Source: an uncultured Eubacteriales bacterium (GTDB taxonomy: Bacteria; Bacillota; Clostridia; Oscillospirales; Acutalibacteraceae). From it: a stretch of DNA of 64,000 nt. The position numbers were made by a program, and so were the translations under genes. Where the stretch lies: positions 155,838-219,837 of the forward strand of contig CAKSJY010000001.1 of the NCBI GenBank assembly GCA_934464585.1, in the 5' to 3' direction. A model generated the notes under the pieces. The model saw nothing but the letters and a program-made list of their open reading frames with translations, made no database searches and had not been told where the DNA came from. Shown here piece after piece: positions 9,500 to 19,091 of the stretch (the first letter of the stretch is position 1; each line of letters starts with the position of its first letter).

Positions 9500-10873
9500 C
9501 TAAAAATCAATTTTTTCGGAAATATATTCAACTAATTTGTCAATCGGGATTCTTTCTTGGTTCATAGTGTCTCTATCTCTGATTGTTACACAGTTGTCGG
9601 TTTGGCTATCAAAATCATAAGTTAAGCAGAAAGGCGTACCAATTTCATCTTGTCTGCGATAGCGTTTACCAATCGATCCGGTTTCGTCGTAATCAACCAT
9701 GAAATGTTTAGAAAGCATATCAAATACTTCAGTTGCACCTTCGCTTAGTTTTTTAGATAGAGGGAGAACAGCGGCTTTCATAGGTGCTAAAGCAGGATGA
9801 AGTCTTAAAACAACACGTGTTTCATTTTCGCTTACTTCTTCGTCATATGCATCACACAAGAAAGCCAATGCAACGCGGTCTGCACCTAATGATGGTTCAA
9901 TTACATATGGTAAGTATATTTCATTAGTTTGAGGATCGAAATATTCTAAGTTCTTTCCGGAACATTCTTGATGTTGACGAAGATCGAAATCTGTTCTGTC
10001 TGCAATTCCCCAAAGTTCGCCCCAACCAAATGGGAATAAAAATTCAATGTCAGTAGTAGCGTTAGAATAATGGGATAATTCCTTTTGGGAGTGGTCTCTA
10101 AGTCTGATATTTTCTTCATTTAAACCAAGGCTCAAAAGCCAGTTTTTGCAGTAGTCTTTCCAATAGTAGAACCATTCTAAGTCAGTGCCCGGCTTGCAGA
10201 AGAATTCAAGTTCCATTTGTTCAAACTCACGTGTTCTAAATATGAAGTTACCTGGAGTAATTTCATTTCTAAATGATTTACCTATTTGTGCAACGCCGAA
10301 AGGAAGCTTTTTCCTTGTGGTACGTTGAATATTAGAAAAGTTTACAAATATACCTTGTGCGGTTTCAGGACGAAGATATATTTCACTTTTTGCATCTTCG
10401 GTTACACCTTGGAATGTTTTAAACATTAGGTTAAAGTTTCTAATATCTGTAAAGTTAGAGGATCCACATTCAGGGCAGGTGATATTGTGTTCTTTTATGT
10501 AATTAGCCATTTCTTCAAATGACATGCCATTTGGATCACCTTTTGCATCTTCGATAAGTTTGTCTGCACGGTGCCTTGTTTTACAATCCTTGCAGTCCAT
10601 TAAAGGATCTGAAAATCCGCCGACATGACCTGAAGCTACCCAAGTTTTTGGGTTCATTAATATAGCAGAGTCTATATTGACATTGTATTTACTCTGTTGA
10701 ACAAATTTTCTAAGCCAAGCATTTTTTACATTAGACTTAAACAATGAACCTAAAGGGCCGTAATCCCAAGTATTTGAGAGACCTCCGTAAATTTCAGAGC
10801 CGGAATATACAAAGCCTCTGTTTTTGCAAAGACTAACTATTTTTTCCATTGTTTTTTCGTTGTTAGATAACAT
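9500..10873 (-). CDS. glyS: Glycine--tRNA ligase, single-chain dimeric type
   Basis: Charges tRNA-Gly. This is the eukaryote/archaea-like alpha2 class II enzyme (457 residues), not the bacterial alpha2beta2 GlyQ/GlyS. Motifs include the N-terminal [13 protein letters not shown] and DYGPLG, the Zn-type Cys in [10 protein letters not shown] and CPECGSS, motif 2 ([14 protein letters not shown]) and motif 3 in [10 protein letters not shown], then the anticodon-binding domain with [13 protein letters not shown]. Only 46 nt separate it from the upstream phosphoesterase gene, too short for a T-box, so it is expressed as part of the operon. An internal Met at residue 9 could also be the start. Confidence 0.96.
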   Translation of the reverse strand: MLSNNEKTMEKIVSLCKNRGFVYSGSEIYGGLSNTWDYGPLGSLFKSNVKNAWLRKFVQQSKYNVNIDSAILMNPKTWVASGHVGGFSDPLMDCKDCKTRHRADKLIEDAKGDPNGMSFEEMANYIKEHNITCPECGSSNFTDIRNFNLMFKTFQGVTEDAKSEIYLRPETAQGIFVNFSNIQRTTRKKLPFGVAQIGKSFRNEITPGNFIFRTREFEQMELEFFCKPGTDLEWFYYWKDYCKNWLLSLGLNEENIRLRDHSQKELSHYSNATTDIEFLFPFGWGELWGIADRTDFDLRQHQECSGKNLEYFDPQTNEIYLPYVIEPSLGADRVALAFLCDAYDEEVSENETRVVLRLHPALAPMKAAVLPLSKKLSEGATEVFDMLSKHFMVDYDETGSIGKRYRRQDEIGTPFCLTYDFDSQTDNCVTIRDRDTMNQERIPIDKLVEYISEKIDF

Positions 10874-10919
10874 AAAACCATCCTTAATAAGTTATTTTAA
10901 TATTACTATATGTATAAAA

Positions 10920-11609
10920 CTATCGTACCAATAACGGTACAAAAGATAAGTAATCACAAGAAATCAGCCTAAAATCTATATCACGATATTTACCGTTGAA
11001 AACTCGTTTGTGTGCCTGTTTACCGTGGACATGTCCATAATAGCATTTTTTTATCCCATATTGTACTAATACGTCGATTATTTCCTTGCATTCGATAGAA
11101 TTGTAGATTGGTGGATAATGGAGAAACGCTATTGATTCAAGTTTGGAATTTTTAGCACTGTCTAAAGATGCCTTTAACCGACCTATTTCTCTTGATAATA
11201 TTTTTTTATCTTCTTCTGTTTGAGTATCGTAAAACCACCCTCGAGTACCACAAATTGCAAATTTTCCACAGTTATAAGAGCAGTTGTGCAAAATTGAGAT
11301 AGTATTAAATCCGTTTTTAACCAAAAAGTTTTCTATTTTTGTTTTTGTTTCCCACCAATAGTCATGGTTACCTTTTAAAATAATCTTTCTACCGGGAAGT
11401 TTATTGATAAATTCAAAATCTTTTATTGAATTGCTAAGTTTCATTGCCCATGAAATATCTCCGGCAATTACAACGGTGTCATCCGGAGAAACAATGGCCT
11501 CCCAGTTCTTTTTCAATTTTTCGGTATAATTTTCCCAACCCTTAAATATATCCATAGGCTTATCATCACCAAGAGATAAATGTAAGTCTGCTATTGCAAA
11601 AAGGGCCAT
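10920..11609 (-). CDS. Calcineurin-like metallophosphoesterase
   Basis: A cytoplasmic phosphoesterase with the full two-metal motif set: ADLHLS (residues 7-12), GDISW, GNHDYWW, LHYPPI and GHVHG near residue 193. The spacing and the GNHDYWW motif fit the uncharacterised COG1768-like family. The substrate is unknown. Its ATG lies immediately after the thrC stop, so translational coupling with thrC is likely. Confidence 0.85.
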   Translation of the reverse strand: MALFAIADLHLSLGDDKPMDIFKGWENYTEKLKKNWEAIVSPDDTVVIAGDISWAMKLSNSIKDFEFINKLPGRKIILKGNHDYWWETKTKIENFLVKNGFNTISILHNCSYNCGKFAICGTRGWFYDTQTEEDKKILSREIGRLKASLDSAKNSKLESIAFLHYPPIYNSIECKEIIDVLVQYGIKKCYYGHVHGKQAHKRVFNGKYRDIDFRLISCDYLSFVPLLVR

Positions 11610-13118
11610 TTATTTCTTCCTTTCAATAAATTTCAAAACGCTGTTTATCATATTGTCCTTTTGACATTCGTTTTGAAAATTAATTTTTTTTGATAAAAGT
11701 TCTGATATTTGTCGAGGGATAGCAGTTTGAGTTTTTGAGGATAACAAATTTAAGGCTTCAAACTCATTTTGTGGTTTTGATTTATTGTCAATTGAAGATA
11801 AAACATCAACAGGAAACTTATATGCACTTGCTGTGGAAAGCAATACCGTATGAGTATTATCATTAGTTTTCCTTAGATATTTTAGATAGACGTTTAAGGC
11901 TACAGCCGAGTGAGGATCAAGTAAATAATTTTCGCTTTCAAAGAACATTTTTATAGTTTCTTTGGTTTCTTTGTCTGTACAACTTTCGGCGAAAAAATGT
12001 CCTTTTATCTGATTATAAATTTTTTCATCTACCGTATATTTTCCACGGCTTTTAAGTTCAGACATATATTTAGAAACTAGTGCTGTGTTAGAACCTGAAA
12101 GATGATAAAGCAGGCGTTCTAAGTTGCTAGAGACGAGTATATCCATTGATGGGGAGATAGTCAGGTGGAAATCCCTGTTTTTATTATATGTTCCTGTATT
12201 GATAAACTCTGTTAATACATTATTTGCGTTTGAAGCGCAGATTAGCTTGTTTATCGGTAGACCCATCTCTTTTGCATAGAACCCAGCCAGTATGTTTCCG
12301 AAGTTGCCTGTTGGTACTACAAAGTTTATTTTATCGCCAAGTGATATAGTATTATTATTTAAAAGGTCTAAGTATGCTGAAAAATAATATACAATTTGGG
12401 GTAACAGTCGTCCCCAGTTAATAGAATTAGCACTGGAAAATATAAGATTGTGATCCACAAGTACTTTTCTAGCATAAGCATCGGTAAATATATTCTTTAC
12501 TTGAGTTTGAGCATCATCGAAATTACCGTCTACAGCGCAAACATTTAGGTTATTACCTTCTTGAGTTTGCATCTGCAATTTTTGAATATTACTTACACCG
12601 TCTTTAGGGTAAAATACAATGAGTTTCGTATTATCAACATTTTTAAAGCCTTCTAAGGCAGCTTTTCCTGTATCACCCGATGTTCCAACCATGAGAAGGG
12701 CAGATTTATTTGGGTATTTTTTATGTATTGATTTTGTTAACAACTCCGGCAAAAGCTGAAGGGCAATATCCTTAAATGCAAGTGTCGGTCCGTGAAAAAG
12801 TTCCAAAATAGAAAGATTCTTAAAATTAGTGAAATTACTTCTAAGTGGTGTAGGACAGCAAGAACCAAATTTTTTAGAACTGTATGCACAATTTAAACTT
12901 TGCTCGATTTCAGAATGGGAAAAGTCGGAAAGAAATGGAGCTAACAGGGTTTTGGCTATAAAGATATAATTTGAATTTATAAGTTTACCAATATCTGATA
13001 TTGAATATCGAGGTAATTCAGTAGGGACAAAAAGTCCACCATCATCAGATATTCCTTTGGAAATAACTTCAGAGCACGAAGCTGATATTTCACTGTTTCT
13101 TGTACTTGTATAGTTCAT
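11610..13118 (-). CDS. thrC: Threonine synthase
   Basis: A PLP enzyme converting O-phosphohomoserine to threonine. At 502 residues it belongs to the longer class. The N-terminal SKGISDDGGLFVP is typical; the PLP Lys lies in FHGPTLAFKDIALQ near residue 115. It also has LMVGTSGDTGKAALEGF, FYPKDGVSNIQKLQM, AVDGNFDDAQ and PTGNFGNILAGFYAKEMG. It is flanked by a dipeptidase and a phosphoesterase rather than by hom/thrB, so it appears as a lone pathway gene in a housekeeping run. Confidence 0.95.
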   Translation of the reverse strand: MNYTSTRNSEISASCSEVISKGISDDGGLFVPTELPRYSISDIGKLINSNYIFIAKTLLAPFLSDFSHSEIEQSLNCAYSSKKFGSCCPTPLRSNFTNFKNLSILELFHGPTLAFKDIALQLLPELLTKSIHKKYPNKSALLMVGTSGDTGKAALEGFKNVDNTKLIVFYPKDGVSNIQKLQMQTQEGNNLNVCAVDGNFDDAQTQVKNIFTDAYARKVLVDHNLIFSSANSINWGRLLPQIVYYFSAYLDLLNNNTISLGDKINFVVPTGNFGNILAGFYAKEMGLPINKLICASNANNVLTEFINTGTYNKNRDFHLTISPSMDILVSSNLERLLYHLSGSNTALVSKYMSELKSRGKYTVDEKIYNQIKGHFFAESCTDKETKETIKMFFESENYLLDPHSAVALNVYLKYLRKTNDNTHTVLLSTASAYKFPVDVLSSIDNKSKPQNEFEALNLLSSKTQTAIPRQISELLSKKINFQNECQKDNMINSVLKFIERKK

Positions 13119-13146
13119 CTAAATATACCTTTCACTTAAAAGTTCA

Positions 13147-14076
13147 TTATATATTGTTTTTAAAAAAGCGATATGCATTACCAAAGAATATGTTATCAAG
13201 TAAAGATTCGTTATAATTTCTTTTTAAGAAATATTCATAAAGATTTTGCATGGACTCTATCGATTTAAAATCATTTGGTGTATCCGCACCGTCTAAATCC
13301 GCACCAAATGCGATAGTGTTTTCTCCAGAAAGGGTTAGAAAATGGTCAATATGTTTTTCTATATCAGAAAAAGTTGGTTCCTTTTCTGAGCAAAGAAAAT
13401 CTTTGCATAAATTAATACCAACGATACCACCTGATTTTCTAATGTGGTTGAATTGGTCATCGGTTAAATTTCTTTTATGTTTACAAATTTCTCTTGAGTT
13501 AGAGTGGCTTGCAACAATAGGTTTGTTACTAATAGAGGCAACATCATAAAATAATCGATCATTTGCGTGTGATATATCGACAATAATATTTAGTTCGTTC
13601 ATTTTTGAGACTAATTTTTTACCAAATTCGGTGATACCTAGTGAGTTTTCGACAAAGGCTCCGGGGCCTGCCTCACATTGGTTGTTCCAAGTTAGAGTAA
13701 TCATCTTAACGCCATACTTTGAGAATTCATATAAGTTATCGAGATTTTCACCAAGTGCTGCAGATCCTTCAATGGTGAATATAGCTCCGTTCTTTTTAGA
13801 GTTAAAGATATTTTCAAGTTCTTGTCTATTTTTACATTGTTCAATGTAGCTTGCATTGCTTTGTATTTCAGTACAAAGCTTTTTATAAGCATTTTTTACA
13901 AGGTTTACGGCATTATTATCCCTGACTTCATCGGGAATCCATATAGCAAAACATTGTATCCATTTAGAAAAGTGATCGGTTTTATTAATGGAAATATCAA
14001 AATTATTTTCGTAAAGCCCTTTATTTTCCTCTAAAGCTCTATATAAAGTATCACAATGCAGATCAAAAAGACGCAT
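13147..14076 (-). CDS. Membrane-dipeptidase-like peptidase (M19 family)
   Basis: A zinc dipeptidase of the amidohydrolase superfamily, probably hydrolysing dipeptides, possibly with D-residues. Metal and substrate motifs include FDLHCDTL at the N-terminus, TIEGSAALG, TLTWNNQC, IVDISHAND, VASHSNSREICKHKRNLTDDQ and AFGADLDG. The 309-residue length fits. The start at 14076 is chosen for its GGAGGAAG site; a frame extension to 14100 lacks one. It overlaps the 3' end of yraN by 14 bp. No signal peptide is seen, so it is cytoplasmic despite the family name. Confidence 0.9.
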   Translation of the reverse strand: MRLFDLHCDTLYRALEENKGLYENNFDISINKTDHFSKWIQCFAIWIPDEVRDNNAVNLVKNAYKKLCTEIQSNASYIEQCKNRQELENIFNSKKNGAIFTIEGSAALGENLDNLYEFSKYGVKMITLTWNNQCEAGPGAFVENSLGITEFGKKLVSKMNELNIIVDISHANDRLFYDVASISNKPIVASHSNSREICKHKRNLTDDQFNHIRKSGGIVGINLCKDFLCSEKEPTFSDIEKHIDHFLTLSGENTIAFGADLDGADTPNDFKSIESMQNLYEYFLKRNYNESLLDNIFFGNAYRFFKNNI

Positions 14077-14437
14077 AATCTTCCTCCTGATAAAAAGCAT
14101 TTTTTATATGATTAATATTCATATTTTTGTTTTCAAAGGTAACTTCAATTACATCAAATCTTGGCTGTTTGTTGATATTAGTACTTTCAAGATATACAAA
14201 AGCGGTTTTAATTATCTTATTTTGTTTAGACTTAGTAACTGCTTCTGCCGGTGCTACCAAAGAGGATATCTTTCTTGTTTTTACCTCTACAAATACTATA
14301 TATCTGTCAATTTCCGCGATGATATCTATTTCTCCGTATTTACTATGAAAATTAGTTGCGACTATATTATAGCCGTTTAATATAAGGTATTCTTTTGCAA
14401 AATTTTCGCCACGAGAACCAATTTCATTTGCTTTCAT
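14063..14437 (-). CDS. YraN/UPF0102 family nuclease-like protein
   Basis: A small protein with an endonuclease-like fold whose cellular role is not settled. The family signature is clear: GSRGENFAKEYLILNGY at residues 7-23, NFHSKYGEIDIIA with the Glu/Asp pair, and VFVEVKTRK, which together form a PD-(D/E)XK-type centre. 124 residues is normal. It is next to rnhB, its usual neighbour, with 5 bp between them, and overlaps the dipeptidase start. Confidence 0.93.
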   Translation of the reverse strand: MKANEIGSRGENFAKEYLILNGYNIVATNFHSKYGEIDIIAEIDRYIVFVEVKTRKISSLVAPAEAVTKSKQNKIIKTAFVYLESTNINKQPRFDVIEVTFENKNMNINHIKNAFYQEEDYASF

Positions 14438-14442
14438 AATGT

Positions 14443-15045
14443 TTATCCCTTAAGTATTTTAGTTAGAAATGATTTTCGGTGTATTTCGCAAGGGCCATGT
14501 TCTAGGATAAGCTTTCTGTGAAGGGCTGTACCATAGCCCTTGTGTTTTTCGAAATGATATACAGGATACTTTTCAGAGATTTGTTTCATAAATCTATCAC
14601 GGCTAACCTTTGCTAAAATGGAAGCTGCAGCAATAGACATAGAAAGAGAATCCCCTTTTATTATAGTCTTTGCATCTATGGAAAGTTCAGGCATTCTATT
14701 ACCGTCTATTAATGCAAAATCTGCTTTTACACTTAAATTGTCGATGGCACGATTCATTGCCAAAAATGTTGCTTGTAATATATTTATTTGGTCGATTTCT
14801 TCTTCGCTTGCTGAAGCGATACTATAAGCTAAAGCTTTTTCTTTTATTATATCAAATAGAGACTCACGCTTTTTTTCACTCAATTTTTTAGAGTCGTTTA
14901 CTCCCTCTATGATAGTATCTTTTGGTAATATAACAGCTGCTGCAAAAACAGGTCCGGCTAACGGACCTCTTCCGGCTTCATCAACTCCACAAACGAAGTT
15001 ATATCCAAGGTCATTTTGTTCTTTTTCGTATTTAAGCCAATCCAT
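14443..15045 (-). CDS. rnhB: Ribonuclease HII
   Basis: Removes ribonucleotides from DNA and RNA of RNA:DNA hybrids. The catalytic motifs are in [15 protein letters not shown] (Asp-Glu), a second Asp in ALIDGNRMP, and the Asp in [11 protein letters not shown], followed by [14 protein letters not shown]. The start at 15045 ([10 protein letters not shown]) has GAAAGGG upstream and gives 200 residues; the open frame up to 15102 would run back into rbgA and is less likely. It overlaps rbgA by 14 bp. Confidence 0.95.
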   Translation of the reverse strand: MDWLKYEKEQNDLGYNFVCGVDEAGRGPLAGPVFAAAVILPKDTIIEGVNDSKKLSEKKRESLFDIIKEKALAYSIASASEEEIDQINILQATFLAMNRAIDNLSVKADFALIDGNRMPELSIDAKTIIKGDSLSMSIAAASILAKVSRDRFMKQISEKYPVYHFEKHKGYGTALHRKLILEHGPCEIHRKSFLTKILKG

Positions 15046-15913
15046 AATCTTTGACCCTTTCAAGAGTAATTTTACCAAGTTTTGCTGCTCTAAACTCATC
15101 AAGAACCATAATGGCGGCTCTTTCAGTATCTATTTCTCCACCGGAAATAAGCATACCGCGTTTTTTCCCTATTAATTTCAAAAGTTCTTCTCCGCCTAAA
15201 TCGGATATATCAAATTTCTCAAGCTTGTATCTTTGAATCAACGATTCTTTATATTCTTTACTTAAGAGTTCAAGCAAACGAATTGCTAAAAATTCTATAT
15301 CTAAAATTTGATCTTTAACAGCTCCAGTAAAGGCAAGTCTTTCCCCAACTATAGGGTTATCAAACTTAGGCCACAATACACCGGGGGTATCTAAAAGTTC
15401 AAAGCCTTTACCGATAGAGAACCATTGATTACCCCTTGTGACTCCTGGTCTGTCTTCAACTTTAGCTTTATTGCCTTTTGACATTTTGTTAATAAAGGAT
15501 GATTTTCCTACATTTGGAACTCCGACAACCATAACACGAATGCTTCTTCCTGTCATTCCTTTATTATTCCAATGCTCTATTTGTTCTTTAAGCAAATCCC
15601 TTATAACAGAGTAAAAGTTATTAAGGCCTTTTCCAGATTTACAGTCGATTGCAATAGCATTAATTCCTTTAGTTTTATAATATTCTATCCATTCTTTAGT
15701 AGCAGCAGGATTTGCCATATCTGATTTATTCATAAGAATAATTTGCGGTTTAGACTTTAAAATTTCGTCTAAATCAGGATTCCTGCTACTTACCGGAATT
15801 CTTGCATCAATAATTTCCGCGACAGCATCGACAAGTTTTAACTTATCTTGTATTTGCCTTCTGGTTTTAGTCATATGACCCGGAAACCATTGGATTTTTT
15901 GGGCTTCGTTCAT
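15032..15913 (-). CDS. rbgA: Ribosome biogenesis GTPase RbgA (YlqF)
   Basis: A GTPase needed for late maturation of the 50S subunit. It has the circularly permuted G-motif order: G4 MNKSD (residues 61-65) comes first, then G1 [10 protein letters not shown] near 130, G2 region and G3 DTPGVLWP. The N-terminal [10 protein letters not shown] is diagnostic of the family, and the C-terminus has [10 protein letters not shown]. At 293 residues it is full length. It overlaps the lepB stop by a base or so, indicating coupling. Confidence 0.96.
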   Translation of the reverse strand: MNEAQKIQWFPGHMTKTRRQIQDKLKLVDAVAEIIDARIPVSSRNPDLDEILKSKPQIILMNKSDMANPAATKEWIEYYKTKGINAIAIDCKSGKGLNNFYSVIRDLLKEQIEHWNNKGMTGRSIRVMVVGVPNVGKSSFINKMSKGNKAKVEDRPGVTRGNQWFSIGKGFELLDTPGVLWPKFDNPIVGERLAFTGAVKDQILDIEFLAIRLLELLSKEYKESLIQRYKLEKFDISDLGGEELLKLIGKKRGMLISGGEIDTERAAIMVLDEFRAAKLGKITLERVKDYGLA

Positions 15914-16476
15914 TAATATACTCCTCCTATCCTTGATAAAGGATAGATTATAAATTGTACTTTTCCTAAAATATTATTTTTATCTATAAGTCCGATTTCT
16001 TTTGAGCGAGAGTCTAAGGAGCGCTTTCTGTTATCTCCCATAACAAATACATATCCTTTGGGGATTACACTGGGGATAGTTCCATCGCCACTTTTGGTTG
16101 TTGAGTTTTTAATATAAGGTTCGTCTAATACAACCCCATCGACAGTAACAGTACCGCTTTGGAAATTAATATCTAAAGTTTGCCCCTCTGTAGCAATTAC
16201 TCTTTTTACCAAGGGCTCATTGTATTTTTCTCCATGGCTTATTACAACTATATCACCTGTATGGGGTGTATAGAACATATCAGTTATGATAAGTTTATCT
16301 TTGTCTAAAAGAGTATCCATCATAGAAACACCGGATACATTTACAACTCTAAATACAAATGCTAAAACGAAAATAGCGATGACAAATGTAACTACAATCG
16401 ATTCGAGCCAATCAAAACATGCTCTTACAAGTTTATAGTTGTTATTTTGTTGATTGTTTGTACTGTTATTTTCCAC
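15913..16476 (-). CDS. lepB: Type I signal peptidase
   Basis: A membrane serine-lysine protease that cleaves Sec signal peptides. After an Asn-rich cytoplasmic tail there is one membrane segment (SIVVTFVIAIFVLAFVF). The catalytic Ser is in VSGVSMMDTLL and the Lys in EPLVKRVIATEGQ, with the box E motif GDNRKRSLDSR. The GTG at 16476 is chosen because GAGGG precedes it; an upstream in-frame TTG at 16491 overlaps that site. It sits between rplS and rbgA as in many Firmicutes. Confidence 0.94.
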   Translation of the reverse strand: MENNSTNNQQNNNYKLVRACFDWLESIVVTFVIAIFVLAFVFRVVNVSGVSMMDTLLDKDKLIITDMFYTPHTGDIVVISHGEKYNEPLVKRVIATEGQTLDINFQSGTVTVDGVVLDEPYIKNSTTKSGDGTIPSVIPKGYVFVMGDNRKRSLDSRSKEIGLIDKNNILGKVQFIIYPLSRIGGVY

Positions 16477-16548
16477 AATATTCACCCTCAATTTATAATA
16501 AAAATCGTCCTATTCTAAATCTTATTAAAAATATTTCTAAATTAAGCC

Positions 16549-16574
16549 AAAAAAGGGACTAACGTCCCCTTTTT
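16549..16574 (-). terminator. Terminator/attenuator after rplS
   Basis: On the minus strand a gggac/gtccc stem with a 4-nt loop is followed by six T, directly after the rplS stop. It probably ends most rplS transcripts while some read into lepB, since no clear separate promoter for lepB is seen in the 72-nt gap. Confidence 0.75.
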
Positions 16575-16575
16575 A

Positions 16576-16917
16576 TCATATTTTTTCTTTTACTTTAGCA
16601 GCTTTACCAACTCTGTCACGTAAGTAATAAAGTTTACTTCTGCGTACACGACCTCTTCTTACAACGTCAACGCCTTTAACATTTGGGGAATGGATAGGAA
16701 ATACTCTTTCTACTCCAACTCCGTATGAAACACGTCTTACTGTGAAAGTGGAAGTGATTCCACTGCCTTTTTTAGCAATTACTGTTCCTTCGAACATCTG
16801 AACTCTTTCTCTTTCACCTTCTCTAATATTAACGTGAACTCTTACAGTATCACCAATATTAAATTCAGGTAGAGTTTCTTTCATAGAACTGCTAGCGATT
16901 GTTTTTAATGCATCCAT
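16576..16917 (-). CDS. rplS: Ribosomal protein bL19
   Basis: A structural protein of the large subunit at the 30S-50S interface. 113 residues is normal. Recognisable motifs are [56 protein letters not shown] and [18 protein letters not shown] strong GGAGGA site precedes the ATG. It leads the leftward run, with its own promoter and structured leader, and trmD/rimM are not adjacent here. Confidence 0.98.
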   Translation of the reverse strand: MDALKTIASSSMKETLPEFNIGDTVRVHVNIREGERERVQMFEGTVIAKKGSGITSTFTVRRVSYGVGVERVFPIHSPNVKGVDVVRRGRVRRSKLYYLRDRVGKAAKVKEKI

Positions 16918-16919
16918 TA

Positions 16920-17045
16920 TAAATAAATCCTCCTAATATTCAGGCATTCATATCGTAAATTACGATAGAGGACTGCCAGCTTCAATGTCGCGGAATAAAA
17001 CCGGGCATCGAACCCCATCACAAAAAAGTGACGGTATCCAAACGC
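16920..17045 (-). promoter_or_regulatory. Structured rplS leader, candidate L19 autoregulatory element
   Basis: The roughly 125-nt untranslated leader of rplS has two clear hairpins on the minus strand. One pairs 17028-17034 with 17015-17021 around an A/T-only loop (one G-U pair). The other is an almost perfect palindrome, tatcgta/tacgata, at 16951-16967, ending about 17 nt before the ribosome site. Between them is GGG-TTCGATG-CCC, resembling a tRNA T-arm. Ribosomal-protein leaders for L19 are known in Firmicutes; assignment to that class here is inference from position and structure. Confidence 0.55.
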
Positions 17046-17051
17046 TAATAT

Positions 17052-17080
17052 ACTATAACATAAATTGTCGTATAAATCAA
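17052..17080 (-). promoter_or_regulatory. Promoter of rplS operon
   Basis: Read leftward: TTGATT (17080-17075), a 17-nt spacer and TATAGT (17057-17052). The predicted start is near 17045, giving the structured leader described separately. Confidence 0.7.
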
Positions 17081-17256
17081 GATATTTTCAAAAAATAAAG
17101 TTGAATTATTAATAGTAAATCCATAATAATTTAAGTGGAATAGTAGCTTTATTATAAACAACGAAAAAATAAAGTGTTTATATGAAAAGGGAAGATTAAT
17201 ATAAGCTAAATCGATACTCCTACTATATAAAAATTTATAATTTAATTTTGCAATCC

Positions 17257-17285
17257 TTGCTAAATTAAGAAAATTTGTTTATACT
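17257..17285 (+). promoter_or_regulatory. Promoter for NifU-like/GGGtGRT operon
   Basis: TTGCTA (17257-17262), a 17-nt spacer and TATACT (17280-17285), 49 nt before the ATG. The remainder of the divergent gap (17081-17256) shows only AT-rich sequence with no ORF or stable hairpin that I can see. Confidence 0.65.
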
Positions 17286-17333
17286 TAAATAGTGTATTAA
17301 AATACTCGATCTAAACTCGAAAGGAGTACTTAT

Positions 17334-18026
17334 ATGAATTATTCCAACGAAGTGGAAAACATGTGTATTGTAAAGAAGGGTCCACACCATGGTCCTGCCC
17401 CGATTCCGGAAGAGGGAAAATGGATTAAACCTTATGAGATTAAGGATATTTCCGGTCTATCTCATGGAATAGGTTGGTGTGCTCCACAACAAGGAGCTTG
17501 TAAGCTAACCTTGAATATTAAAGAAGGAATTGTAAAGGAAGCATTAGTTGAAACTATTGGCTGCTCAGGCATGACGCATTCTGCTGCTATGGCTGCAGAA
17601 ATTTTGCCAGGCAAAACGATGCTTGAATGCTTAAATACAGACTTGGTTTGCGATGCTATAAATGTTGCTATGAGAGAAATCTTTCAGCAGTTCGTTTATG
17701 GCCGTACTCAAACAGCTTTTTCTGAAGACGGTTTACCAGTTGGTGCAGGCCTTGAAGACTTAGGTAAGGGCTTACGTTCGCAAATTGGTACTATGTTTAG
17801 TACTGATCTTAAAGGCGTAAGATATATGGAAATGGCTGAAGGCTACGTTATATCAATGGCTTTGGATGAAAATGATGAGGTTATTGGATATAAGTTTGTA
17901 AAAGTAGGTAAAATGCTTGAAGACATTCGTCATGGTGTAAGCCCTGATGAAGCATATAAAAACAATCTTGGTCAATATGGTCGTTATGACGGCGCAAGCA
18001 AATATATTGACCCAAGAGAAGAATAA
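17334..18026 (+). CDS. Iron-sulfur cluster scaffold-like protein (NifU/IscU-type)
   Basis: A U-type scaffold homologue, probably involved in Fe-S cluster assembly or delivery. The IscU-like fold spans about residues 40-130: ISGLSHGIGWCAPQQGACKLTL, then ETIGCSGMTHSAAMAAEIL with the conserved Cys, and a third Cys in TDLVCDAI. At 230 residues it is longer than IscU (about 130) and has a distinct C-terminal half ending YDGASKYIDPREE. An AAAGGAG site precedes the ATG. It is 30 bp upstream of the GGGtGRT gene; the two occur as a pair in many anaerobic Firmicutes, but no biochemical role of the pair is known to me. Confidence 0.88.
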   Translation: MNYSNEVENMCIVKKGPHHGPAPIPEEGKWIKPYEIKDISGLSHGIGWCAPQQGACKLTLNIKEGIVKEALVETIGCSGMTHSAAMAAEILPGKTMLECLNTDLVCDAINVAMREIFQQFVYGRTQTAFSEDGLPVGAGLEDLGKGLRSQIGTMFSTDLKGVRYMEMAEGYVISMALDENDEVIGYKFVKVGKMLEDIRHGVSPDEAYKNNLGQYGRYDGASKYIDPREE

Positions 18027-18056
18027 GACCATACAATTGAAGGAGGACAAACTTTT

Positions 18057-19067
18057 ATGTCGAATGAAGTAAAATTTGAAGGCAAAGAAAGAAGAATTGC
18101 CAAAATTGAGAAGTGCCTTTCAGAGTATGGCCTTGCCAGCTTGGAAGAGGCGCGTGACCTTTGCTTAAGCAAGGGAGTAGATGCTGCAAAAATAATAAAG
18201 AGCGTACAACCTATAGCATTTGAAAATGCTTGCTGGGCATATACTTTAGGATGCGCTGTTGCAATAAAGAAGAATGTTAAAAGTGCTGCCGAGGCTGCTG
18301 AAGCTATCGGTATAGGATTAGAAGCATTTTGTATACCTGGTTCTGTTGCAGAACAAAGAAATGTTGGTTTGGGACATGGTAACTTAGGAGCAATGCTTTT
18401 AAGAGATGAAACAAAGTGCTTTGCTTTCTTGGCAGGACATGAATCATTTGCAGCTGCGGAAGGTGCAATCGGTATTGCAAGAACAGCTAACAAGGCAAGA
18501 AAAGAACCTTTAAGAGTTATATTAAACGGTCTTGGAAAAGATGCTGCTTATATAATTTCAAGAATCAATGGTTTTACTTATGTAAAAACAGAATATGATT
18601 TCTATACAGGAGAGCTAAAGATTGTTGAAGAAAGACCATTCTCTGATGGAGAAAGAGCAGCAGTTCGTTGCTTTGGTGCTAATGATGTACTTGAAGGTGT
18701 AGCTATATTAAAGCATGAGGGTGTAGATGTTTCAATTACAGGAAACTCAACAAACCCAACACGTTTCCAACACCTAGTTGCCGGCACATATAAAAAGTGG
18801 GCTATTGAAAATGGCAAGAAGTATTTTTCAGTAGCTTCCGGTGGCGGAACAGGAAGAACTCTTCATCCTGACAATATGGCAGCAGGACCTGCTTCATATG
18901 GACTTACTGATTCCATGGGACGTATGCATGGAGATGCTCAGTTTGCGGGATCTTCGTCTGTACCGGCTCATGTTGAAATGATGGGACTTATCGGAATGGG
19001 TAACAACCCGATGGTTGGTGCTACTGTAGCATGTGCAGTTGCAGTAAACGAAGGAATAAACGGATAG
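18057..19067 (+). CDS. GGGtGRT protein (conserved partner of NifU-like scaffold)
   Basis: A cytoplasmic protein of unknown function named for its motif, seen here as VASGGGTGRTLHPDN near residue 265. Other conserved blocks are ENACWAYTLGCAVAI, GSVAEQRNVGLGHGNLG, CFAFLAGHESFAAAEGAIG and SSSVPAHVEMMGLIGMGNNPMVG near the C-terminus. The 336-residue length is typical. Glycine-rich loops with a terminal Arg suggest phosphate or nucleotide binding, but this is inference. It is the second gene of a two-gene operon with the NifU-like scaffold and has a GGAGG ribosome site. A Cys at position 222 region (RCFGANDV) is the only obvious candidate cluster ligand in the middle part. Confidence 0.9.
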   Translation: MSNEVKFEGKERRIAKIEKCLSEYGLASLEEARDLCLSKGVDAAKIIKSVQPIAFENACWAYTLGCAVAIKKNVKSAAEAAEAIGIGLEAFCIPGSVAEQRNVGLGHGNLGAMLLRDETKCFAFLAGHESFAAAEGAIGIARTANKARKEPLRVILNGLGKDAAYIISRINGFTYVKTEYDFYTGELKIVEERPFSDGERAAVRCFGANDVLEGVAILKHEGVDVSITGNSTNPTRFQHLVAGTYKKWAIENGKKYFSVASGGGTGRTLHPDNMAAGPASYGLTDSMGRMHGDAQFAGSSSVPAHVEMMGLIGMGNNPMVGATVACAVAVNEGING

Positions 19068-19091
19068 TTTTGCAATATTGTTAAATGAGGT

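Noticed and set aside
10874..10919. T-box riboswitch ahead of glyS
   Set aside because: Only 46 nt separate glyS from the previous gene, with no room for specifier and antiterminator structures.
17984..18493. 169-codon minus-strand frame opposite the NifU-like/GGGtGRT genes
   Set aside because: Shadow of two conserved genes; low-complexity Ala/Ser sequence and no start context.
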